A stretch of DNA of 6,644 bases from JAGLYP01 sp034659435 (GCA_034659435.1 JAYEHJ010000102.1:1-6644); one strand, 5' to 3'; shown: positions 1 through 5,146, counted from the stretch's first letter. Translations and numbers: made by a program. Notes: generated from the letters alone by a model not told the origin.

Positions 1-290
1 TGCCGGCGCCGACTTTAATAGAGCCTAATGAAGACGCAATAACGGGAAAAGTCAAACCGGTTATAACAGGATTAACTGTTAACAATACTTTTGTCCACGT
101 ATTTGTGGATGGAAAGCATAACGGCAAGACAGAAATTTTAAAGCATTCAAGCGGAACAGCGAATTTCAGCTATAAGCCGTTTTTGAATTTAACAACAGGA
201 TGGCACACTGTTTGGGCGCGAACCGAAGACGCAAGCGGCAGAGTAAGCCAAACCTCAAAATTTTTGCGTTTTTACATTGAAAATCCAATG
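1..290 (+). repeat. Ig-like repeat unit 1 (partial at edge)
   Basis: This is the first copy of a coding tandem repeat. TGCCGGCGCCGA at 1-12 recurs exactly at 289-300, a spacing of 288 nt or 96 codons, and the encoded units share PAP, ITGL, NG and SGTANFSY-x-PFL. The nucleotide copies are otherwise diverged, so this is an old domain duplication. Confidence 0.75.
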
Positions 291-965
291 CCGGCGCCGA
301 TTGTGATTAAAGTTGATCCGCGCGCAAAATATAATCAGCCGTTAATAACAGGATTAAGCAAAAACAGCGCTAAAATAAGAATTTTTATTAATCACAAATT
401 GAACGGAGAATTTTTGGTTGCAAATCACGAGTCCGGTACCGCGAATTTTTCATATTTGCCTTTTTTAGAGCTAAAACCGGGCAGCCATATAATTTACGCG
501 ACTGCGGTTGATACGCGCGGAAAAGAAAGTATTTGGTCTAATATTGTTTATTATAATGCCGGCGCTAGGCTTGCAGTTGATTCTGAAGCGCGGAAAGAGG
601 ATAATGAAACAAATATAATTGATTTAGAAGAAAAAATAAAAGACATTGAAAAAATTGATGAAATTAATTTAGATAAAGATATAGAAGACAAAAAGCGGGA
701 AGCTAAACAGATCATTGATGAAGGGATTGATTCTGAGAGCGCGGCAGCCGGTTCTGATTTGGCGGATATTCTAAGTTCTGTCCAGTCCGACAGCGAAGAG
801 GAAAGCGGTTTAGTGGATGAGAGCCATGAGGTGCAGTCAAAATTAAAATTAAATTTAGTAATATTTATTGTTTTCTTGTTTGCGGTAATCGGCTGGGTGT
901 TTTGGGTGAACAGGGAATTGATTAAAGAAAAACGAGAACAAAATAAACAGGACAAAGAAGAATAA
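1..965 (+). CDS. Ig-like repeat surface protein, C-terminally membrane-anchored (5' partial)
   Basis: The reading frame is open from the window edge (first whole codon at 3), so the true start lies upstream; 320 codons are visible, ending at TAA 963-965. An internal GTG at 105 falls inside the first repeat and is not a credible start. Two beta-rich repeats are visible, each opening with Pro-Ala-Pro, then an 'ITGL' strand, an 'NG' turn, the shared motif SGTANFSY-x-PFL, and a G-x-H / D-x-x-G ending, as in bacterial Ig-like modules. A roughly 95-residue acidic, Lys/Glu-rich linker, probably helical, follows (nt 564-848). One hydrophobic segment (nt 849-908, LNLVIFIVFLFAVIGWVFWV) and a short charged tail end the protein. 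The expected topology is repeats outside, tail in the cytoplasm. A surface, adhesion or envelope role is inferred; no enzymatic motif is seen. A terminator follows, so it is transcribed separately from rpsO. Confidence 0.8.
   Translation, partial: PAPTLIEPNEDAITGKVKPVITGLTVNNTFVHVFVDGKHNGKTEILKHSSGTANFSYKPFLNLTTGWHTVWARTEDASGRVSQTSKFLRFYIENPMPAPIVIKVDPRAKYNQPLITGLSKNSAKIRIFINHKLNGEFLVANHESGTANFSYLPFLELKPGSHIIYATAVDTRGKESIWSNIVYYNAGARLAVDSEARKEDNETNIIDLEEKIKDIEKIDEINLDKDIEDKKREAKQIIDEGIDSESAAAGSDLADILSSVQSDSEEESGLVDESHEVQSKLKLNLVIFIVFLFAVIGWVFWVNRELIKEKREQNKQDKEE
291..563 (+). repeat. Ig-like repeat unit 2
   Basis: Second copy of the module, about 91 residues, ending at the Asn-Ala-Gly before the acidic linker. 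It keeps the SGTANFSY-x-PFL core and the H...A...D-x-x-G pattern of unit 1. More copies may lie upstream of the window. Confidence 0.75.
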
Positions 966-1040
966 ATTACGCGATATATAGAGTTTATATATTTTCTATT
1001 TAGTCTCGCAAGCGAGTCTGAATAAGACCCTTCTTTTGCA

Positions 1041-1080
1041 AAAAATCCCTCTAATTTCAAAAAAGAGGGATTTTTGTTTG
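1041..1080 (+). terminator. Rho-independent terminator after the surface-protein gene
   Basis: An 11-bp perfect stem, AAAAATCCCTC (1041-1051) with GAGGGATTTTT (1065-1075), closes a 13-nt loop and runs into a T-rich tract. Its A-rich 5' arm means it could also work in reverse, though no minus-strand gene is seen to need it. It separates the surface-protein gene from the rpsO promoter. Between the stop codon and this stem there are two smaller hairpins (974-992 and 1005-1016). Confidence 0.8.
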
Positions 1081-1111
1081 AGGAATTTTTTGTAGATTAT
1101 ATTTTCTATCC

Positions 1112-1140
1112 TTGCTTTTTTTAAAATTTTATGTTACTCT
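1112..1140 (+). promoter_or_regulatory. Probable sigma70-type promoter for rpsO
   Basis: A -35-like TTGCTT (1112-1117) and a -10-like TACTCT (1135-1140) are separated by 17 nt. A TG at 1132-1133 gives an extended -10. The -10 is far from consensus, so this is a moderate call. It would place the transcript start near 1147 and leave a leader of about 75 nt. Confidence 0.5.
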
Positions 1141-1176
1141 TAGCTTAGATTTAATAAATTAATTCAACCCTTTCTT

Positions 1177-1213
1177 GGATATGGCGTTAAGCCGCGCATA
1201 TCTCGGTTAGAGG
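1177..1213 (+). promoter_or_regulatory. Structured rpsO leader, candidate S15 autoregulatory element
   Basis: GATATG (1178-1183) pairs with CATATC (1197-1202), capped by GCG/CGC (1184-1186 with 1193-1195) or alternatively GGC/GCC (1183-1185 with 1191-1193). A second small stem, TCTC (1201-1204) with GAGG (1210-1213), would cover the Shine-Dalgarno AGAGG (1209-1213) and competes with the base of the first stem for bases 1201-1202. Ribosomal protein S15 represses its own mRNA in several bacteria through unrelated leader structures, so such a role fits; it is inferred here from position and pairing only. Confidence 0.5.
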
Positions 1214-1222
1214 AAAAAACAG

Positions 1223-1591
1223 ATGTTAGACAAAAAAGCCAAACAAAAAATTATTAACAAATTTAAAATTCACAAAAACGATACAGGATCTTCGCAGGTG
1301 CAAATCGCGATTTTAAGCGCGGAAATTGATGAGTTATCAGAACATTTAAAACAGCATAAACACGACCATTCTTCGCGCCGCGGCTTATTAAAAAAAGTAT
1401 CTGAAAGGCGAAAACTTTTAAAATATCTGCAAAAAGAAGATGAAAAATCTTTTATTAACTTGGCAAAAAAATTAAAGTTAAAAATCGCCAAAAAAATGAT
1501 TGTTGAGGAAGAAGAAAAAAAGAGAATAGAATCCGAAGAATCGGCCAAGGCGCGGGAAAAATTAGCAGAACAAGAAAAATTAAAAGAATAA
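1223..1591 (+). CDS. rpsO: 30S ribosomal protein S15 with C-terminal extension
   Basis: S15 binds the central domain of 16S rRNA early in 30S assembly and contributes to a bridge with the 50S subunit. The family core is clear: NDTGSSQVQIAIL (residues 19-31), the HLKQHKHDHSSRRGLL signature (41-56) and SERRKLLKYL (60-69). The normal protein is about 89 residues and its end corresponds to about residue 88 here. The remaining ~34 residues are a Lys/Glu-rich, probably helical tail (88-122), which is unusual. ATG 1223 is supported by an AGAGG Shine-Dalgarno 9 nt upstream, the only clear one in the window. It is first in a probable transcript with the NYN gene (15 nt downstream) and pnp. Regulation by its own product through the leader is likely but not shown. 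Confidence 0.97.
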   Translation: MLDKKAKQKIINKFKIHKNDTGSSQVQIAILSAEIDELSEHLKQHKHDHSSRRGLLKKVSERRKLLKYLQKEDEKSFINLAKKLKLKIAKKMIVEEEEKKRIESEESAKAREKLAEQEKLKE

Positions 1592-1606
1592 TAAACATTT
1601 ATATTT

Positions 1607-2104
1607 ATGATAAAACACAAAGAACAGCGAGTGGGCGTATTGGTAGATGTTTCCAATATGTATCATTCTGCTAAAAATTTATATCACAAGCGGGTAAATT
1701 TCAAGGAAGTGCTAAAAGAAGCGGTTTCGGGGCGAAAATTAATCCGCGCTATCGCTTATGTTATCCGCACGGAAACAGAAGAAGAAGCGCCGTTTTTTGA
1801 AGCGCTTTCCCAGCAAGGTTTTGAAGTAAAAATGAAAGATTTGCAGATTTTTGCCGGCGGCGCGAAAAAAGCCGATTGGGATGTCGGAATCGCGATGGAC
1901 GCAATCAGGCTTGCCAATAATTTAGATGTAATAATATTGGTATCCGGCGACGGAGATTATTTGCCTCTGATGACTTATCTTCAAAACACAACAGGAAGTT
2001 TAGTGGAAGTAGTGGGTTTCAGGCAGACAACATCCAGCAAATTAATTGAAGAAGCTGATGATTTTATTAATTTAAGCGAGAATAAGAAGTTTTTATTGAG
2101 ATAA
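1607..2104 (+). CDS. NYN-domain (LabA/DUF88-type) putative ribonuclease
   Basis: This 165-residue protein is a single NYN domain of the PIN-like nuclease superfamily. Visible motifs are VLVDVSNMY (residues 11-19, acidic D14 and N17), KADWDVGIAMDAI (88-100, with D90, D92 and D98) and VSGDGDYLPLM (112-122, with D115 and D117). These acidic residues match the usual metal-binding pattern, so metal-dependent RNA cleavage is plausible, but substrate and activity are unknown; some LabA-type proteins are known only by regulatory phenotypes. There is no signal peptide or membrane segment, so it is cytoplasmic. It starts 15 nt after rpsO with no Shine-Dalgarno, suggesting cotranscription and possibly translational coupling. 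Placement between rpsO and pnp suggests a role in RNA processing or decay. Confidence 0.88.
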   Translation: MIKHKEQRVGVLVDVSNMYHSAKNLYHKRVNFKEVLKEAVSGRKLIRAIAYVIRTETEEEAPFFEALSQQGFEVKMKDLQIFAGGAKKADWDVGIAMDAIRLANNLDVIILVSGDGDYLPLMTYLQNTTGSLVEVVGFRQTTSSKLIEEADDFINLSENKKFLLR

Positions 2105-2223
2105 AAATTACGAATTAAAATTACAAAATTTAAAAATTAAACAAGGCTTTGGTTTTGAGATAAATAGCGCTTGTGGGCTTACTCACCAGTTCTGTAATTT
2201 CATGGCCAAGCCAAACAAAATCT
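2105..2223 (+). other. AT-rich gap and possible structured pnp leader
   Basis: The first ~40 nt are simple A/T sequence of the 'aattacgaatt' kind. The rest can form a long-range stem: TTTGGTTT within 2148-2157 pairs with AAGCCAAA just before the pnp ATG (8 bp with one G-U), enclosing about 50 nt. No convincing promoter and no terminator were seen, so read-through from rpsO-NYN into pnp is likely. Post-transcriptional control of pnp through its leader is known in E. coli; a parallel here is only a suggestion. Confidence 0.3.
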
Positions 2224-4509
2224 ATGAACAAAGAACAAGTATTTAGTACTGAGTGGCTTGGACGCGCTCTTACATTTAAAACAGGCAAGCTTGCCAAACA
2301 GGCTGATGCCGCGGTAACCGTTCAATATGGTGATACGGTTGTTTTGGCTACGGTTGTTGAATCCAAAACTGAAAGAGATGGCATAAGTTATTTTCCTTTG
2401 ATGGTTGATATGGAGGAAAAATTATACGCGGCTGGTATTATCAAGGGTTCGCGATGGATCAAGCGCGAAGGCAGGCCTACTGATGAGTCTATTTTAACAG
2501 GGCGAATGATTGATCGTTCAATCAGGCCTCTTTTTGACGATTCATCGCGAAAAGACGTGCAAGTTGTTTTAACTGTTTTATCAGCTGACAAAGAAAATGA
2601 TCATGATATTGTGTCATTAGTTGCCGCGTCAGCGGCTCTTTCAATTTCAGGAGTTAAATGGAACGGTCCTATTGGCGGAATTCGCATAGGCAGAAAAGAC
2701 GGCAAGCTAATTTTAAATCCAACATATGAAGAGCGTGAAGGCGCTGATTTGGATTTGATTGTTGCCGGAACTCCGGAAAAAGCAATTATGATTGAAGCTT
2801 CCGCCAATGAAGTAAATGAAGATGATATGTTTGAAGCAATCAAGCTTGGGCAGAAAGAATTACAGCAGGCCGTTAATTTAATTAAGGAAATGTCAAGAAA
2901 AGTTGAAGTCAAAAAAACAGAAAAGAAAGAAGAGAGAAAAAGCGCTGAAGAGCAAGAGAGTGAAAAAGAAAAAGAAGCTTTGGTTGAAAAAGCAAATGAT
3001 TGGCTGAAAGACAGGGTTAATAAAATCTTATTTAACAAAGAATATTATACCAAAGGTGAAAGAAAACTCGCGGTTCAAGCGATTAAAGACGGTCTTGATG
3101 AATTTTTATTTACAGAAGGAATCGGAAAAGATAAAAGAAAATTCGCGATTAACGCAGTTGTTGAAAAAGCGGTTGATTCCGAAATTACCCGCGAATTAGT
3201 TGAAAACGAAAGGCGGGTTGACGGGCGCAAGCTGACTGAAATCAGGAATTTGGAATCAGATGTTAATATTTTGCCCCGTAATCATGGAGCAGGCCTTTTT
3301 TCTCGCGGTGAAACGCAAGTTATGAGCATTGTTACTTTGGGAGCTGCCGGACTTGCGCAAAATTTAGAAGGAATTGAAGGCACAAGCGAAAAGCGCTATA
3401 TGCATCATTATAATTTTCCGGCTTTCTCAGTCGGCGAGGCAAGGCCGAACAGAGGCCCGGGAAGAAGGGATATCGGACACGGAGCATTGGCTGAAAAAGC
3501 TCTTGAACCGGTAGTTCCGGCCAAAGAAGATTTTCCTTATACAATCAGGGTTGTGTCGGAAACATTGGGCTCAAACGGATCATCTTCAATGGGCGCGACC
3601 TGCGCTTCAAGCTTGTCGCTTATGCACGCGGGCGTGCCGATTAAAAAACCGGTAGCAGGCATTGCAATCGGTTTGGCGTCTAATGACGACATGAGCAAGT
3701 GGAAAGTCCTGACTGATATTCAAGATTTGGAAGACGGCAAAGGAGGAATGGATTTTAAAGTTACAGGAACACGCGACGGCATAACGGCTATTCAGCTTGA
3801 CACAAAAACCAACGGATTAACCGAAGATATTATCAAACAAGCGCTTAAACAAGGATACGACGGCAGAATTGAAATTCTTGATGTAATACAAAAGGCAATT
3901 CCCGAACCGAACAAAGAACTTTCTCCGTACGCACCGAGAATCACCAGCTTTCATATTGATCCTGAAAAAATTCGCGAGGTAATCGGTCCTGGCGGCAAAA
4001 TTATCAATGAAATTATTGCCGAATGTGAAGTTGAGATTGACATTGAAGACGACGGTTTGGTTATGGTTTGCGGAGTCAATCAAGAAGGCGCGAAAAGAGC
4101 GGTTAAATGGATAAAGGACATTGTGCGTGAATTTGAAGCAGGCGAGATTTTTACAGGCAAGGTAGTTCGCATTTTGGACTTTGGCGCTTTTGTTGAATTG
4201 ATGCCCGGACGTGACGGCATGGTTCATGTCAGCGAACTGGCGCCATACAGAATCGGCAAGCCTTTTGATTTTATGAATGTGGGAGACATAGTTACTGTTA
4301 AAATAAAAGAAATTGACGATAAAGGCCGCGTTAATTTGACTATGAAAGGGCTTAGCGAAAATGAAGCTTTATGGAAAGATAAAAAAGGAGAGCAAGCTGG
4401 CGGCGGATTTGGCGGGGGCAATGATAGGTTTAATAATCGCGGCAACAATAAATACAGCAATAACCGCGGATTCAGGTCTACCGGTGACAGAGGCGGGTTT
4501 AGGAGATGA
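2224..4509 (+). CDS. pnp: Polynucleotide phosphorylase (PNPase)
   Basis: PNPase degrades RNA 3'-5' by phosphorolysis, releasing nucleoside diphosphates, and acts as a trimer. Numbered from ATG 2224 (761 residues): the first RNase PH-like domain spans about 6-225; a charged insertion lies at about 227-253; the helical domain at about 254-325; the second RNase PH domain at about 330-550. Active-site features are present: G-R-R-D-I-G-H-G (R414, R415, H419), SNGSSSM (450-456), and the aspartates D504 and D510 of the DGKGGMDF segment, matching the E. coli D486/D492 pair. A KH domain (about 573-633, GPGG loop 588-591) and an S1 domain (about 639-710) follow, then a Gly/Asn/Arg-rich tail (724-761). 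The frame is open back to GTG 2173, but the 17 extra residues are unlike the family and ATG 2224 begins at the usual N terminus. No Shine-Dalgarno is visible. The stop is TGA. The E. coli enzyme has about 711 residues, so insertion and tail explain the extra length. Confidence 0.97.
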   Translation: MNKEQVFSTEWLGRALTFKTGKLAKQADAAVTVQYGDTVVLATVVESKTERDGISYFPLMVDMEEKLYAAGIIKGSRWIKREGRPTDESILTGRMIDRSIRPLFDDSSRKDVQVVLTVLSADKENDHDIVSLVAASAALSISGVKWNGPIGGIRIGRKDGKLILNPTYEEREGADLDLIVAGTPEKAIMIEASANEVNEDDMFEAIKLGQKELQQAVNLIKEMSRKVEVKKTEKKEERKSAEEQESEKEKEALVEKANDWLKDRVNKILFNKEYYTKGERKLAVQAIKDGLDEFLFTEGIGKDKRKFAINAVVEKAVDSEITRELVENERRVDGRKLTEIRNLESDVNILPRNHGAGLFSRGETQVMSIVTLGAAGLAQNLEGIEGTSEKRYMHHYNFPAFSVGEARPNRGPGRRDIGHGALAEKALEPVVPAKEDFPYTIRVVSETLGSNGSSSMGATCASSLSLMHAGVPIKKPVAGIAIGLASNDDMSKWKVLTDIQDLEDGKGGMDFKVTGTRDGITAIQLDTKTNGLTEDIIKQALKQGYDGRIEILDVIQKAIPEPNKELSPYAPRITSFHIDPEKIREVIGPGGKIINEIIAECEVEIDIEDDGLVMVCGVNQEGAKRAVKWIKDIVREFEAGEIFTGKVVRILDFGAFVELMPGRDGMVHVSELAPYRIGKPFDFMNVGDIVTVKIKEIDDKGRVNLTMKGLSENEALWKDKKGEQAGGGFGGGNDRFNNRGNNKYSNNRGFRSTGDRGGFRR

Positions 4510-4525
4510 ATTAAAAATCCAAAAC

Positions 4526-4560
4526 AAAAAACATCCCGAAATAAGCCGGGATGTTTTTTT
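4526..4560. terminator. Bidirectional terminator between pnp and csp
   Basis: ACATCCCG (4531-4538) pairs with CGGGATGT (4547-4554) around an 8-nt loop. The A-run at 4526-4530 and the T-run at 4555-4560 extend the stem and give a U-tract in either direction. It lies between the convergent stop codons of pnp (4509) and csp (4577) and can serve both. Confidence 0.9.
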
Positions 4561-4576
4561 GACTTTGTGAAAAATT

Positions 4577-4774
4577 TTAAGCTTTTCTGATCTGTGTGGC
4601 AGCTGTGCCTTTTGGGGTTTCGCTAATCTCAAAGCTTACCATATCGCCTTCTCTTAACTCATCAAATTCAACTCCTTGCAATTCAGAAGCGTGAAAGAAA
4701 ACATCTTTGTCAGAACCTTCTTGTGTGATAAATCCAAAATTTTTATCAGTCAATTTTTTGATTGTACCTTGCAT
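4577..4774 (-). CDS. Cold-shock domain protein (CspA family)
   Basis: A 65-residue single cold-shock domain that binds single-stranded RNA or DNA and acts as an RNA chaperone. It opens with MQGTIKKLTDK, followed by RNP1 as K-N-F-G-F-I (residues 11-16; Asn replaces the usual Gly) and RNP2 as V-F-F-H-A-S (25-30). The usual CspA tryptophan before RNP1 is absent. Length matches the family (65-70). ATG 4774 is the natural start; no Shine-Dalgarno precedes it. It lies 77 nt downstream of tRNA-Glu on the same strand, with no strong terminator between, so both may come from the promoter at 4980-5008. It ends at the terminator shared with pnp. Which Csp paralogue this is cannot be told from the sequence. 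Confidence 0.95.
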   Translation of the reverse strand: MQGTIKKLTDKNFGFITQEGSDKDVFFHASELQGVEFDELREGDMVSFEISETPKGTAATQIRKA

Positions 4775-4781
4775 AATAATG

Positions 4782-4838
4782 TTAGAAATAAAGTTAATAA
4801 ATAATTAGTAAAACAAAGAAATTCGACTCTATTTCTAA
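4782..4838 (-). promoter_or_regulatory. Inverted repeat in the csp 5' leader
   Basis: In the minus-strand RNA, TTAGAAATAGAG (4838-4827) can pair with CTTTATTTCTAA (4793-4782): 12 bp with one G-U, enclosing 33 nt and ending 7 nt before the csp start codon. A smaller local stem, GAAAT (4835-4831) with ATTTC (4822-4818), followed by a T-rich stretch, uses the same 5' arm and excludes the long stem. The stems are almost all A-U, so they would be temperature-sensitive. A regulatory role is inferred. Confidence 0.35.
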
Positions 4839-4851
4839 TGTTACTAAACTG

Positions 4852-4923
4852 TGACGCCAAGGGGAATTGAACCCCTGTTACCAGGATGAAAACCTGGTGT
4901 CCTAACCACTAGACGATGGCGCC
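4852..4923 (-). tRNA. tRNA-Glu (anticodon TTC)
   Basis: A full cloverleaf of 72 nt reads on the minus strand: acceptor GGCGCCA/TGGCGTC (one G-U), D arm GTC...GAC, anticodon stem CCAGG/CCTGG with loop TTTTCAT giving anticodon TTC (4890-4888), a 4-nt variable region, and T arm AGGGG/CCCCT with loop TTCAATT. The discriminator is A and is followed by CAG, so the 3' CCA is not encoded and must be added by the CCA enzyme. It decodes GAA/GAG. It is preceded by a good promoter and followed by csp. Confidence 0.96.
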
Positions 4924-4927
4924 TCAA

Positions 4928-4960
4928 CCCTCGCTAGCGGGGGCAAAAATAAATAGCCCC
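4928..4960. other. Overlapping alternative hairpins upstream of tRNA-Glu
   Basis: GGGGC (4940-4944) can pair with GCCCC (4956-4960), and CCCTCGC (4928-4934) can pair with GCGGGGG (4937-4943). The two stems share 4940-4943 and cannot form together. They lie in the 5' leader of the tRNA precursor and may affect its processing or simply be GC-rich spacer. Confidence 0.4.
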
Positions 4961-4979
4961 AATCTAAGGACTTAAAAAT

Positions 4980-5008
4980 ATTGTATATTAATAAAACAAA
5001 AAAGTCAA
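4980..5008 (-). promoter_or_regulatory. Sigma70-type promoter for tRNA-Glu and probably csp
   Basis: On the minus strand, TTGACT (5008-5003) and TACAAT (4985-4980) are separated by exactly 17 nt, each one base from consensus. This is the best promoter in the window. Transcription would start near 4973, about 50 nt before the tRNA. No second promoter of similar quality is seen before csp. Confidence 0.8.
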
Positions 5009-5053
5009 TAGCAAGGTAATTTTAGGCACCGGTAGAAAATTGTAGTGTTAATT

Positions 5054-5081
5054 TTGGAAAATTTTTATAAAAGCATATAAT
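5054..5081 (+). promoter_or_regulatory. Probable sigma70-type promoter of the ligase gene
   Basis: A perfect TATAAT (5076-5081) lies 16 nt after TTGGAA (5054-5059). The start of transcription would be near 5088, giving a leader of about 59 nt. It diverges from the tRNA-Glu promoter. Confidence 0.6.
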
Positions 5082-5110
5082 CTAATTTAAATTAGCAAAT
5101 TTTAATTTGC
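5082..5110 (+). promoter_or_regulatory. Two abutting palindromes at the ligase transcript start
   Basis: CTAATTTAAATTAG (5082-5095) is a perfect 14-nt palindrome directly after the -10. GCAAATT (5095-5101) and AATTTGC (5104-5110) form a second inverted repeat sharing base 5095. The position suits an operator or 5' hairpins, but A/T-rich sequence makes chance palindromes common. Confidence 0.3.
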
Positions 5111-5146
5111 CAAAACAAAAAAACAAGGCTAAAATAAAAGAAAAAT

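Noticed and set aside
105..107. GTG at 105 as the start of the surface-protein gene
   Set aside because: The frame is open to the window edge and the upstream codons encode the first half of repeat unit 1, so the gene begins outside the window.
551..1060. Minus-strand open frame of 169 codons
   Set aside because: It is antisense to the acidic linker of the surface protein and runs through a terminator stem; its Ser/Phe/Leu-rich composition is typical of a shadow frame.
1270..1656. Minus-strand open frame of 128 codons across rpsO and the start of the NYN gene
   Set aside because: Antisense to clearly conserved S15; Phe/Ser-rich low-complexity translation with no recognisable domain.
2105..2145. 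A/T-rich 'aattacgaatt'-type stretch as a CRISPR or tandem repeat
   Set aside because: The similar words are short, imperfect and irregularly spaced, with no spacer structure; it is simple A/T-rich spacer.
2173..2223. GTG at 2173 as the pnp start, adding 17 residues
   Set aside because: The added residues do not resemble PNPase N termini, while ATG 2224 begins directly before the conserved first strand. The extra stretch also lies in a possible leader stem.
2601..3038. Minus-strand open frame of 145 codons within pnp
   Set aside because: Antisense to PNPase; Ser/Phe-rich shadow of a Lys/Glu-rich coding stretch.
3817..4460. Minus-strand open frames of 136 and 78 codons in the 3' part of pnp
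   Set aside because: They lie opposite the conserved KH and S1 domains and show no family features of their own.
4507..4509. TGA as a recoded glycine codon (genetic code 25)
   Set aside because: Reading through would translate straight into a strong terminator and past the end of csp on the other strand; PNPase ends naturally here.
4361..4632. Overlapping + and - open frames at the pnp 3' end
   Set aside because: Both arise from the Gly/Asn/Arg-rich tail read in other frames and run through the pnp-csp terminator.
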